DNA from: Phytophthora quininea
Taxonomy: Eukaryota; Oomycota; Peronosporomycetes; Peronosporales; Peronosporaceae
Length of the DNA stretch: 64,000 bases
Direction of reading: 5' to 3'
Assembly: GCA_011947345.1 (NCBI GenBank)
Contig: JAAVTG010000880.1
Span: 36,419 to 100,418 of the forward strand
The notes under the pieces were generated by a model. That model did not search any database. It saw only the letters and a list, made by a program, of their open reading frames with translations, and had not been told where the DNA came from. Shown here piece after piece: positions 16,191 through 27,626 of this stretch. Every line of letters begins with the position of its first letter. The first letter of the stretch is position 1. Made by a program: the position numbers and the translations under genes.

Positions 16191-17209
16191 CTACACTTGC
16201 TGATTCAAGTATTCGATGAAGAGGTCGCCAATAGCGACAACAGCGCACGGTCGTAGGCGAGTGATTTTGATGTACTGGCGACGGTGACGACGGGCTTCCG
16301 CTGCTGAAAGTGGGCGAGTTAGTTTTAGCTCCGCGTTTGGAGCGTGTTTGGCAACACGCAGGCCGTCAGCTACGCCGGCATCGCGTTGGTGGGTCAACAG
16401 TGCTTCGACAATCGCATTGGTCGTCTCGTCTAAAACTTGCAGGAAACTTGTTTCCGCAACTGGCGCAGCTTTCGTGGCGAGACCAGCCTTCACCGTTTTC
16501 CCGAAGCGAACCGCGTCAGTGATGGCGTCAAGCGGTAGGCCAGCGCCATCTGCAGTGAAGTCGTCGGGTGTCAGGCGGAATAGCGGACGATCCCATCGGT
16601 TCTTCTCCATCGGAACTTCGAAACGTGCTGCTAGCTCCTCAAGTCTGCATCAAAGTATCATCCTCAGTACGCGGCACATTTATACTACTCTGCCGACGTA
16701 CAATTTGGCGTCGATCGGATCGTCTCGCGCTGCATTACGCTGCAGAGCGACGTCCACCGGCGTCTCCACGAAAATCTGGCAGTCGATACTCGTTAGAGAT
16801 GCCTATCGGACTGATTTCGGTAACTGGGTAATTCCTACCACGCAGTACGTGGTGCTCTCGGCTTTGGCCTTGCAAAAGAGCTCGTAGCGCTCCCCTTGGT
16901 ATAGTTGAGGGCGTCCAGCACGACGATCGTCTTGGCGTTCACCGACTTCTCCACGGCAGCTTTCAAAGCACTTCGAGTCGTCTTCTCCTGACGACTATCT
17001 GGCAATAACGTTGTCAGACAAGGACCGGGAGCCACTCAAGTTGACACTAACTTACTTGTGTATCCCAAGGCCTTGTCGATGTTGACTGTAGCTGGCGAAA
17101 TGCAGAGGATCTTCTCCTCTAGAGATTGGTCCTGCAGATGACTAACCAACGCAGTGGCCACTGTCGTCTTGCCGGCTGCCGGAAGTCCGCATACCACCAC
17201 AAGCGGCAT
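16191..17209 (-). CDS. KTI12: KTI12 homologue, Elongator-associated P-loop protein
   Basis: KTI12 is a P-loop ATPase that works with Elongator in tRNA wobble-uridine modification; it resembles L-seryl-tRNA(Sec) kinase and binds tRNA. Exons are 17209-17056, 16998-16839, 16775 to about 16690, and about 16650-16191. The product starts MPLVVVCGLPAAGKTT with the Walker A motif at residues 8-15, has VVLDALNYTKG (Walker B and the conserved NY.KG), and near the C-terminus NRWDRPLF and the TRPLSAAEARRHRRQYI helix that is diagnostic for KTI12. It ends AIGDLFIEYLNQQV. A 1-nt shift in the C-run at 16892-16895 falls just after NYTKG. The exact third donor and fourth acceptor are not settled. It is divergent from the adenylyl cyclase gene. 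Confidence 0.93.
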
Positions 17210-17468
17210 CGTCCAAAAAGAGACCGTCCAGTCATTGACACATGGCTACATTTTAGCTGTGCATCGTCTTCAACGTGCAGCTTTACTCTCTGATGAACGC
17301 TATCGACTTGTTGCGCTCGTTATGGTGTCAGGACCAGCTCCAAGACAAGCACCAAAGTCCATTTGGCGTTTCGCAGCTCCATCTCCAACCTGCTTTGGGT
17401 AATTTTAGTTAGCTCAAGCAACAAGAACCTCGCTATCCTTGGTGTCAATCTTGACGGGCAGCTGGAGA

Positions 17469-20400
17469 TGCCGAGCTCGCACAGCAGCGAGTTGCATGTA
17501 TTGCAACGGCATCTTCCTCGTATCGTGGTATCTCGCTTTGCCAACAAGCCGGAACGACCTCGCGGACCGGAGAGCAGCTCGTTCCTAGCAGCAGTAGCTC
17601 TGTTCGACATCTCCGGGTTTTCCTCGCTAGGCAGCAGACTCAGCGAAGACGAACGTCGACGCAGTCAAGAGAGAGGCAACAACACAACTAGTGCAGTCCA
17701 TTCGTCTCCATCGACAGCGAATATCTCTCCAAGCACCAGCAAACCGCCACTCACGACCAGCTCGACGAGTGGTAGTCTTTTCCTCATTCCAAAACAAAGC
17801 CACGGATATCGCAGCCGGTCGTACCGACCCATTCCGGCAGGGAGAACACGTCTAGTAATTCACTATCACGAAGGGAAATGGTACATCGACAGAACTCTAC
17901 GAGTGTGTACGATGATGAAGACAGTTGTGACGATGAAGAGGATCCCAATCCTGGGAATATGATGCGACAGCGAAGACAGAGCTCACTCAGTAATGCGGCT
18001 CCTACGATGACCTTCATGCACGAACCAAAGTCGTCAGTTGCGTCGCAAGGGATCGCAGTGGAGACGTTGACGACGACGTTGAATAAAAGTCTAGAACCCG
18101 TGATCGAAGCGATTCTGAAACATGGTGGAGACATTATTAAATTCGCTGGCGATGCATTAATTGTGATCTGGGAGACGGAAGCGTCACAAGGAGTGGTGAC
18201 CCAGCAGGAGCGTTAGTGTATCGTGCCGTTTGTTGTGCGTTAGAAGCTTTACGAGTGTTGGATGCAGCTGTAGCGTCAAGTCAACAAAACGAAAGCGAGG
18301 CGTCGAACCTCCAACTGCTAGGGATGCACGTGGGTGTTGGAGCCAGCAAAATGACAGGAAACCACGTCGGTGGGGTCTTAAACCGCTGGGAATTTTATCT
18401 AAGCGGCGATGCAAACAGACAAATGAGTTTTGCTGAAGAGAATGCGCAAAAGGTCAGCTAGCGCTGTCTCCAGAAGCTCACGACGCATTGGAGCACAGAT
18501 TCGGCTCGCTACCAGAGTTAATCGTGACAGTTCACCACAGCGGCAATTATCTTATCCAAGAGCTACCAGGAGATACCATAACGACCCCGGAGGACGATTG
18601 AAAGCTTTGCCTCCTCTTCGAGAAGCGAGTGCGGAACTATTAAGCTGTCTGAGAAGTTATGTACCTGGAGCGATTGTATCACATTTGCAAAAAGGCCTCA
18701 CACTAACACCGTGCCGATTAAATATCACGGTCGCATTTGTGAAACTCGAAGGCGTCGTGGAGATCAATAACCCGCAGACGCAACTGCAGACCATCCACCA
18801 AACGTTGTGCACCATCCAAGAATGCGCCTACAAAGCGCAGGGAACTTTACGGCAGTTTGTGATCGACGACAAAGGAGCCGTTGCTATCGTCGCTATCGGT
18901 CTGCCTCCGTTCTTTCACGAAAATAATGGTAAGCATCGACGATGTTTCTTCCTTTTGTTTTCTCATGCAAAAGTTTAACCATTAACTTTCGTTTCTTAGC
19001 TTTCCGTGGAGTCAAGTTTTCCTGTTATATATTGGAAAGCGGCATCCGAGCTTCAATTGGAGTGACAACAGGTTCAGCTTTCTGTGGTTCTGTTGGTAGC
19101 AGTGCACGGGCTGAATATGCCGTCGTTGGCGATTCGATAAACTTGGCTGCCAGACTGATGGCCGCAGCTCCTGTAGGTGAAATTTACTGTGACGAACGAA
19201 CTCGTAAAGAAACCAAAGACGCGGTTCATTTCCGAGAGACAATCGAGATGACTGTGAAGGGTAAGTCCGACGCGATTCAGGTGTTCCCTGTGCAGGGATT
19301 GCCCGTCTCAACGGACGGCTCTTCTTCTAGTGGAGACGGAACATGTCCAGCTCCTTATGGCTGCAACGAAATTCTTGACACTGTACCATTATTTTCATCA
19401 ACTAAAAGCAGTGATTCCAATAGGAATGAAGCTCGAGGTTTGGTGGTTTGCGGAGACAGTGGCACTGGTAAAACGATGCTACTAAATCACGTGATCCAAC
19501 GACACTCCGTACGGTGTTTTAAAGGATCTGGAGACAGTATGGACACGGCTGCGAACTTCCACGCTTGGCGAGATATCGCTCGAAGCTTGTCGTCCGTTCT
19601 GATCAAAGTGTCAGGGGATGCCATCTCCAGTCCGATCGAAGTGGGCAACAGTTTTACAGTACATCGTCCCAGTCAACACGGTCGCCCTTCACGCACCAGC
19701 ACGTTGACGACACACGACGAAAGCGAAAGTGATCATGAAACTAACCCTGACAGCTGCTTTACGACCCAATTGGCCAAAGAACTCGACGTCGATAAACCAG
19801 CATTGACCTCGCAGCGTGTTTCCGTACTCGATTACTTAGTTATGCAGCAGAAAGTCACTAAAGCAACTCTCCGGTCCTTACGCGACTGGTTTCCTTACGA
19901 TCAAGACAGAACCTCGATCCCAGTTGGGCTCGAAAAGGTTGATGGGAATCACAAGTCGATTCGACAAGTGCTGTTCTCAATGTTGGCAGCGATCAGCGAA
20001 GCGAAACCAGTCATGTTAGTGTTTGATGACGCCCAGTGGATGGACAATCGCAGTCTTACCTTGGTGCTTAAAGTACTAGAGGAACTGCCAAATGTGTATT
20101 TCCTACTAGCTGTGAGAGGACTGTCCAAACACACTGCAAGTGCCCGATCAATGCTCGTCGCATTAGTGATGAGTCTACCAACTGTGACAACTCGTCAGAT
20201 GACGGGCTTCTCGTACCAAGTTACTAGTCTCTTTCTGTGTCAGCGTTTCCATATTACAATCATGGATACTCAAGTCCTTGGGTTTGTATTCGAACGGACA
20301 GAAGGCAATCCGGCAGCACTGATTAGGCTCTTAAATTTCATGTTGGAAGCCAACTATATCGCGATCGAGCCTGAGCACAGTAACATTGTGATCCTAAAAG

Positions 20401-21707
20401 ACCTGGACGAGATGGACACTATCATCCCGCAGCACATCCGCGCTCGCGTCATGTCGATCGTGGACTCGCTGGATGCTCTCGCCCAAGCAGCGCTGAAGCT
20501 GCTTAGCATTAACCCTCAACCAAGCGAGGAGAAGATGGTCAAAGGTGTTCTAACCCTTTTATCATCTGGTTACGATGGCAGTGGTAGTTGCGAGACTATC
20601 GGTATTCGCCTCATTCCGCCACGACCTACGTCGGAACTCTCACTGTTACGTCAAGTTCGTATAAGCTTGGTGCCTTGCGAGAAATCCCTGTTAACAATTG
20701 ATGCGCAGAACAAACTCTACTTCTTCAATACCGAGGAGATGCGGCTTGCAGTGTACGACGCCATGCTGCCTTCCCAACGCAAGATATTCCACGGCTTGTA
20801 CGCTGAGTGGCTTCGCAACTCAGCTTCGGGTTATGGTCGAGATTCTGTAAGCTCTGGTAGTATCCCTTCTCTCACTCCCGTGAACTCAGCGCCGTCGACG
20901 ACGAATATGGTATCGGTGGCGGGTAGTCGAAGAGGAATCAAACCGATGCCGTACCAGCAACACGCGTTGCTAGGTTATCATCTCTCCCAGTCAGATAACC
21001 CTCGAGACGCCCTGGAAGCGTATTATCTCGCAGCAGAAGGCGCTTCTGAAGCGAAAGAGTCGGGCTTTGCAGAAAATTGTATGCAAACTTCGCACCGGAT
21101 TTTAAACACTCATCATCGCTTTGGCGATCTCTCCGAACTAGATGTGATCCTGCTACGAAGCCGAATTGACTTTATCCGCGGCACGATCGCAGTAGAGAAC
21201 AATGACTTGAGTCTAGCTGTGGCTCATATGTCCCACATCACTCGGTTGTTCGACCGGAAGGGCAGTATTATCCGTCGCTACACGACTGACATCCAGCGTG
21301 AGGGGATCAATGCTCGCTCGGCCGTTAGTTACAGTCGTCGCACGAGTTTTCCCATGTCGACTGTTGATATAGGGCCTGGAGTTCCTGGGTGCTTTGGCGC
21401 GGTGGATGCCATCGCAGGCCGTTGTATGCCTCGTCTCTTTAACTTTAAGAGTATCTATCCGAGCGTGTTCCGAGTGCAGCCGCAAACACGTCAAGATAAC
21501 ACCAAGAAGGGGCTTTCATTACGCCTAGGGACAGGCCGCGTCCAGCCTCAACAAACTGTTGCAACGCTCGAGGAGATCAACTTTTACCGACGCAAGGCCT
21601 CTGCTTTGATCAAGCAGATCAACTACTCCAAGAAGAAAGAGGAGGAAATGCACAACCACATCCGGAAATTCGCCCAGAGGAGTCTCCACGCCAAAGACAA
21701 GCGGTGA
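17469..21707 (+). CDS. Soluble adenylyl cyclase (ADCY10 type)
   Basis: Class III cyclase making cAMP from ATP, of the bicarbonate/calcium-regulated soluble type common in flagellated cells. The order is two cyclase domains, then a NACHT/AAA-like ATPase and a helical tail. Cyclase 1 shows ALFDISGF and GGDIIKFAGDALIVIW, so both metal-binding aspartates are present; about 135 Ser/Thr-rich residues are inserted between them. Cyclase 2 shows VGDSINLAARLM and SIGVTTGSAFCGSVG. The ATPase has Walker A GDSGTGKT and Walker B MLVFDDAQWMD. One intron lies at 18929-18999. Apparent 1-nt shifts lie near 17880, 18200, 18450 and 18598. The tail is shorter than in animals (about 900 residues after cyclase 2) and ends in a basic helix. 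The ATG at 17469 is chosen; the frame is open upstream to about 17363 without an ATG. Confidence 0.87.
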
Positions 21708-21852
21708 GAACCGAATTCCAACAGTTTTGATAGTTACAAAGCTAGAAGTATTGTCAAAAGTATCTGTCAAGCTTTTTGATTGGCTACTCACTTCAACTTG
21801 GATGTAGCCATGTGAGCGAAGCGACGCAATAGTTCATTGCTAGCGGGACGCC

Positions 21853-24205
21853 ATGTCGGACAAGGCGTTCTTGGTGGACGCTGTGGCGGAGTTTATACAG
21901 GGCAGTACTTGGCGTGACTCGGTGAGTCACTTTCTCGAGTCGCATTACAAGCGATTCCTCGTAAATCCGGAAGACCTGAAGCAACAGGACTACTCGCTAG
22001 AGCAGTACGACTCGTTCATGGCGTTCAAAGACCGCGTCGAGAGGATGCTAGAGGCGGTGGTGAGGATTTAGGATGTTCTGGCGACGACTTGGTGGCTGCA
22101 ATCCAAGAAAATTTAAAGTACGAGTCGGCGCTATCGACGGAGAAGAGGTTCTGCATCCAGACGCTGCTGACGTTCGACGACTTCGACGCTTTCTACTCTC
22201 GGATTGTAGAGTATGCTGCGAAGAAACAAGGTTTTGATGTTGGAAGGATGTAAATTGGAATTGATCTGGATGCTAATGTGTTTTGAGAATGTGAAGTTAG
22301 TGGATTCGACGCTACCGATACTGGCAATGCAGAGCTGTCCGAGTGGGCTCTTCAGGAAGCCATTGCAAAGTCGATTCTAGAAGCCAAAGTACGTGATATC
22401 TGGGCTGATGTTACGGTGGATAAAACCTCTAATTTATGTAGGCGTTGGGACGGCTAGATGCATCTGAGGAAAGTTGGGTGCCGTGGGCAGAAGCTTTCGT
22501 GCAAATGAGTCAAAGTGAGGGGATGGCAGCGCCTGGAGATGGCTACGAATATGAAGGTAGTTATATATTATTGTAGTGGCACTCGAGTAGAACTCTGATC
22601 TCTTGTATCTATCGGTAGCGAAAGAAGTGGCTGAAGCCAAGACGGAGTATGAGAACACAGCGGAACTGCGAATGAAGAAAGCGACGAACGGATGGAAGAA
22701 CTGGAGAAGACGTTGATCCGAGAGGTAGACAATTTGATTAAAGTTCGTGGTGATGCTGCTGATAGAGCTGTGATGTCGATTGTTGTTGTATAAAGCGATT
22801 CAAAGTGGACCTCCTTGTCGCTCAACGTATTGCATATGCCAACGTTCAAATGAAGAAGCAGATGCTGAATCTCGTAGCAGAAGCGGTGGATCAGGATGAG
22901 AACAGCGAGAGTGTGCCTTCTGAAAATGCGGCAGAAGATGAACTAGCAGCTCTTATTGCACACAACGAAACCATCCAAGAACGCCTGAAGGACGTCAAGT
23001 CTCGGTGCTTCAAGTTTGAAAATATTAATCAAGAGCAAATGGATACCATGTAAGTACGTGTCATACCTTCTCTCTCATCGGCATCTGCTAACACGTTTCG
23101 TATTTCTAGCTATCTGTATCTCAAAGAAAAAGTGCACTACAAGCAGGACCTCGTCTCTCAAGAGAAGGAGATTTCGACTTTCATCTTCACGCAAATTCAG
23201 GAGAAAGACGAGTCGTTGATCCCACTGATGCTAGAGTGGCTACTACTCGAATCAGAGCAGCTTCGAACGCAGTACCAGATCCAAGAACAACTTTCTGGTG
23301 AATGTAACGACGGCTATTGGACTCAAGTTTGGGATGACGATTCTCAAGCTTTTACTACATCAACTCGGAGTCGAACGAGAGCGTCTGGGACCCTCCTACT
23401 AGCGGGTATTACGACATCAACCAAGAGTTTCAAGTTCCTGGACAAGAAACTGTGGCTGATAACTCCACCGAAGCTACATCTGAAGTGGTTAATGAGACGG
23501 AAACAACTCAAGACGACACATATACTGCCGAGAGAGCAGCAGATACAGTACCGAGTCTGGACCAAGCGTCTTCGCAGTTGGATGCGACTTTGAGCTCAAA
23601 ATTGGACCAGATGCGACCGACTTGGTATGTTCTTCTACATCTTGCGTAACTAACAAAGTACCAACGTAATGTCTAATGAAAAGGAGGAAATGGAGAGTGT
23701 ATTGGAACGCATCTCTCAAGAACACGACAAAGAACGCAAGCGTTTAGAACTCGTGTTTGAGTTGGAGAAAGCCCGGCAGAAGGAGGAGCTACGGAAGCGA
23801 AAAGAGAGGAAGCGTCGAGAGAAATTGGCCAAGAAGAAAAAGAAAGCTGAAGAGCAAACGAGTACTGAGCAGCCACTGAAAGAAGAGGGAGAGCTCTCTG
23901 CTCAGCCTTTGCCAGCTCCAGTAATTTCATCAGCTGAGAAAGTCGAGTCGAAAGCCGATGATAAAGTGGGTTTGAGTCTTGTGGTTCCTGGTCACGGCAA
24001 AATCGATCTATCTCATTTGCTGAGCGACGCACATGCTACTCGTCACCGTCAGTTGAAAGGTATCACCCCGGCTCGCGAACGAGCCATGCTCAACCCGGAA
24101 ACTCTCCGGTACCTGACTGAGACCATGGTCAAGAAGCAGCCTGAAGTGTTAGGGCAACAAATGCTCAAGGAGATTGTACTGGAGGAACATGCAGATGAAA
24201 AGTAG
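21853..24205 (+). CDS. CFAP36-like BART-domain protein with WW domain and coiled coils
   Basis: The N-terminal about 130 residues (AVAEFIQGSTWRDSVSHFL through LLTFDDFDAFYSRIVEYAAK) match the BART-like domain of CFAP36/CCDC104, which binds ARL3 at cilia. Introns follow near 22232-22300, 22391-22440, 22558-22618, 22724-22800 and 23050-23110. Downstream come coiled coil (IHNE-type heptads around ALIAHNETIQERLKDVKSR) and a WW-like segment: YWTQVWDDDS, then in the next frame FYYINSESNESVWDPP near 23345-23395. The protein ends with a Lys/Glu-rich helix and LNPETLRYLTETMVKKQPEV. Apparent 1-nt shifts occur near 22062, 22690 and 23345. I treat it as one gene because exon phases and the coiled coil continue; two genes split near 23650 cannot be ruled out. 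Confidence 0.68.
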
Positions 24206-24215
24206 ACTGCGGTGG

Positions 24216-25077
24216 TTATGGTCCGGAAGGTTTAATCGCCAGTTTACGACCATGCCTATCTTTCTTCTGGTTGACTGCTGGCTTCCCTTGTTGCTTTTTA
24301 ACGCGTATGCTCTCTAGTTTGACTCGATACTCTGCTTCGGCCTGTTTCTCCAGGTATTTTACTAACGCTTGGTGCTTTAAACCTGCAGCTTCACGCTCAG
24401 CAGCACTTGTACTGTGATCTTTTGGCATGCTATCGCAAACATGGAGACACTGTCGACAACATGCTTTTTCTTCTACAAAGAGGAAAATATTAGCAGACTG
24501 TCGTGCCATATAGCGGGCAGAACGCACCGCATTGTAGTCGAGAACTTTGCCGCCGTACTGGATGATGAGTTTGGCGGTACTGAGAGACTTGACGTAGTGC
24601 ATGGGGAGCACCCGAATCGATCGCGACTCAACGCATCGGCTCCGTGACTGAGCAGCAAAAACACAATGGGACGGAAGTTGTTGGTCACTGCAATGTGAAG
24701 CGCAGAGCAGCGGCCCTAACGATCGATCATGTCAGCATTACTGGCACTCGGTTTCGAAGAGTTCTTACTTACCAGCATCGTGCGGAGCATCAGGTCTGCG
24801 TCTGTATTCTGCAGCAGCAGTTTCACGATCTCGATATTCCTCTCGCACACGATTCATGCAATAGAGACCTCCCGCTTGTCGGATCTCTGCTGTTGATGTT
24901 GACCTCTTTGTCCCCCAGCAGCTTCGCCAAACCATCGACGTCGTCTGCAAGCACCAAATCCATCGCGGAGAGCTGTGAAACGTCGGTATCTGCATCATTT
25001 CCATTGTTTTCCTCCTGGACGCCAAGTAAATCGTCCACCAAGTCTGCAAACCCGTCGGCAGATCGATGTGCTGCCAT
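24216..25077 (-). CDS. Ankyrin-repeat protein
   Basis: The protein of about 265 residues starts MAAHRSADGFADLVDDLLG. Ankyrin units are visible at about residues 40-170: MDLVLADDVDGLAKLLGD, then SLLHESCARGNIEIVKLLL (across a shift), CSALHIAVTNNFRPIVFLLL and YVKSLSTAKLIIQYGG. A Lys-rich C-terminal helix (KQAEAEYRVKLESIRVKKQ) ends in LAIKPSGP. One intron is removed at about 24770-24717. Two 1-nt shifts lie near 24866 and 24608, both in short runs. It converges on the CFAP36-like gene with only 10 bp between stop codons and is divergent from the next gene. Ankyrin repeats mediate protein contacts; no specific function can be given. Confidence 0.8.
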
Positions 25078-25185
25078 CGTTGTGCGTCGTTTGAAGGTCG
25101 TGCTCTCACGTCACAGATATTATGTTCGTTTACATAAAATTTAGTTGTGTGTTGTATTGTCTTTTGTGGCAGTCCGTCGACAGCC

Positions 25186-25631
25186 ATGTTTGCTTGCTTG
25201 CAGCGATTCCAGCGGCTCACCAGCTCGACCGTTCTCAACAGTAACTTACCTGCAGTTAGAACAGTCTCTGGCAAAGCTAATACCGAAGACTGGAGCGATC
25301 TCAACAACGTAATCCAGGTGAAATTCGACTTTAAAGTAATGTGTCATTTCCAGCCGTTAGTTATTTTCTGGTATTTCTTGTAGGAACTTCGTAACATCTC
25401 TCGAGAGCAAGGCCTGGAGGGTGAAATGCCCGATACCAAGATGCTCAAGGAACTGGGCTATGCAGATATGGTGATGGCCATCCGCAAGAAGCACGGAGGC
25501 ATCGTCGCTGTGGCGCAGAAGATGGGTACACCAAGGACGAGCAAGTCGTCGACGTGCACAAGAAAGTGAGCGCTCGAGCCAAACGCAGGCAGAAGCGACA
25601 GATCAAACTCCAACAGCACGACTTCTATTGA
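25186..25631 (+). CDS. Small basic protein, probably mitochondrial
   Basis: Exons 25186-25317 and 25384-25631 encode about 125 residues. The first 30 (MFACLQRFQRLTSSTV) are rich in Arg, Ser and hydrophobic residues with no acidic residue, which suits a mitochondrial presequence. The core ADMVMAIRKKHGGIVAVAQ resembles a short helical motif seen in organellar proteins of plants and stramenopiles. A 1-nt shift at the GG near 25523 is followed by a strongly basic tail (SARAKRRQKRQIKLQQHDFY). Phases at the intron agree. I do not recognise a named family; the targeting idea rests on composition only. Confidence 0.6.
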
Positions 25632-25654
25632 GACATAAGTACAACAAAGGAACT

Positions 25655-27520
25655 TTACTCGGCCACGATCCATGCGCTTCTGGTCTGCAGGAGCGTCCTG
25701 GTGTGTTTGTCAAGAGCGATGTCGTCCGTATAAAGGACGAGGCGGCCGACACGCAGGACGTCGCCCTTGATCCACGCCCGGGCTAGAATCTTAGCGATGA
25801 CTTCTTGCTCGACGCTTCGGCTGCTGGTCGACGGGAGACCAGTGTCCTTGTCTTTCTTCAAGCTGAAGACTGCGAAGCGGAGCTCCGACTTCGGGAACTT
25901 TGTCTGGACAGCACGCTGCATCTCAACCAGCCAGGAGCGTTCGAACACGTAGCCCCGCCGACTAGAGAGCGAGATCGCTATTGGAATTCTCGCTACTTTC
26001 ACTTGAGGTTTCTCCGGTGTCGTCGCCGTTAGGTCGTTGAGTACATTCTGCACTACATTGCCGAAACACGCGCCCAGTTCTCGGAATTGAACGCTTCGAG
26101 GACTCGTATTGCTGCTGTCTGTCCGTAAGAAGTCCAATATGCCATCTGCAGAGCATCTGACCTCCTGCAGGTCAATACAAGTCAGATTTGGGGCACGCCA
26201 GAGCGCAGCGAGACCTCGATCGGTGATGGCGTTGACGGTGGCAATACAGTTCCCTTTTCGACTGTTCGACAGCGATCCTAGTTCACGGATACGCAGAGAA
26301 CGCAGTCTAGGGCAGTTCCAAGCCAAGGCTTCAAAGAACTCATCGCTGAACACGTCAGCGTCGATCATTTCGTCGAGATGAGGGTAAATCAGAGCGTCGC
26401 ATGGCTGCAAGCGGTGCAGAACGACGTCCAAATGCTCGAGAGCTGGACACCCACCGATCAGCACATTTAACCCTCCTGTGGAGTACTCGTTTCGTCGGAT
26501 CCGGAACGGAGCTCGAGTGTTGTACGTGAGCTGCAACCGAGTCAGCTGCGGCTTAACTATCTGTCCGAAAGGCAAGAAAAACTCGTCGGAGAAAGGCACA
26601 ACGACCCAACTAAACTCGCGCAGAGCGACACAGGAGGCGCAGAACTTCTTCCAGAGCTCCCGCGATACGCAAAGACTTTCGTCTGACGTGACGAGCCTCG
26701 TGCTCTCGCTGTAAGAGCGCTTCCACCCGTCCAAATACTCCAGATTTGGACAGTATTGTTGCACCGCCGATAGAAACTCGTTGGACGCTCCTTCCCGGTC
26801 GAATTCGCTTCTTGACGGCACCGTTAATTGCATCAGTCCTCTGCCCTCAGAAGAGTTGTGCCACCTCTCCAGAGCTTCCATTAGTTTCCACGACACAAAG
26901 TCGATATTGTCGGCCACTGCGTCTGCATAAAGCGCCTCCTTTTTGGGCAAAATCAGCGCCTCGACCTTCTTGCAATACGTGGAAGCCGCGTCCAATAGAT
27001 CTCCTAGCGCTAAATGGTGCAGCGGCACCCGCGTCAGGTCCAGTCTCCGTAAATTCGGACACAGTTTCAGCAACTGTCTCCACTCCACCCACTGCGATAG
27101 TTCATTGGCCGCATCTTCCGCTTGTTCTGGTGTAGGTTCCTGTCCGCGAGCGTCCAGATCCCACCACAATGCTCGCTTTTCTGATGTTATTCCTATTCGG
27201 AGGTCCAGCACCCGTGATCCATTCTTGGACAGTATTTTACGCCAATGCTGTTCTTCGTCTTGCTCTTTTCCCGTCGTAAATTCCATCGTTAAAACGTGCG
27301 TTTTTACGAAGTCCCGGCCGAAACAACGGCAAATGTCTCTCCAGGCGCGGCACACGAGCGCTAGACGCTGCAACTCCGCCATGGACGGCTCCGTCGGCTG
27401 CAGGGCAAAGTCTGGCGCCTGGACAGCGTCCGCATGGCACACAACCTCCCGTGGGATCAGCTCCGGCCCCGCCGCGAACGCGCAGATCTCGCGCTGGAGC
27501 GCCAGCGGCAATTGCTCCAT
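25655..27520 (-). CDS. F-box/LRR-like protein, family copy 1
   Basis: Uninterrupted frame of 621 residues. The N-terminus MEQLPLALQREICAFAAGP and the later LALVCRAWRDICRCFGRDF look like a split F-box, the module that ties substrate receptors to SKP1 in SCF ubiquitin ligases. Degenerate leucine-rich repeats follow (CPNLRRLDLTRVPLHHL, CPNLEYLDGWKRS, CPRLRSLRIRELG). The signature LREFSWVVVPFSDEFF sits mid-protein and recurs in all six relatives in this window. This copy is the only one here without a frame break, so it is the best reference for the family. A role as SCF receptor is inferred; no substrate can be suggested. Confidence 0.8.
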   Translation of the reverse strand: MEQLPLALQREICAFAAGPELIPREVVCHADAVQAPDFALQPTEPSMAELQRLALVCRAWRDICRCFGRDFVKTHVLTMEFTTGKEQDEEQHWRKILSKNGSRVLDLRIGITSEKRALWWDLDARGQEPTPEQAEDAANELSQWVEWRQLLKLCPNLRRLDLTRVPLHHLALGDLLDAASTYCKKVEALILPKKEALYADAVADNIDFVSWKLMEALERWHNSSEGRGLMQLTVPSRSEFDREGASNEFLSAVQQYCPNLEYLDGWKRSYSESTRLVTSDESLCVSRELWKKFCASCVALREFSWVVVPFSDEFFLPFGQIVKPQLTRLQLTYNTRAPFRIRRNEYSTGGLNVLIGGCPALEHLDVVLHRLQPCDALIYPHLDEMIDADVFSDEFFEALAWNCPRLRSLRIRELGSLSNSRKGNCIATVNAITDRGLAALWRAPNLTCIDLQEVRCSADGILDFLRTDSSNTSPRSVQFRELGACFGNVVQNVLNDLTATTPEKPQVKVARIPIAISLSSRRGYVFERSWLVEMQRAVQTKFPKSELRFAVFSLKKDKDTGLPSTSSRSVEQEVIAKILARAWIKGDVLRVGRLVLYTDDIALDKHTRTLLQTRSAWIVAE

Positions 27521-27626
27521 CGTCGAAATAAACGTATAAACGGACCTGATTCGACAAAATCTGATTCGAAAATGGGTATTATACCAACATTTAGAAACGC
27601 TCTGAAAAACTCACATGCACTTGACA

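Noticed and set aside
25186..25631. Assignment of the small basic protein to a named mitochondrial ribosomal family
   Set aside because: Composition and the RKKHGG core are suggestive only; no clear match to a specific family.
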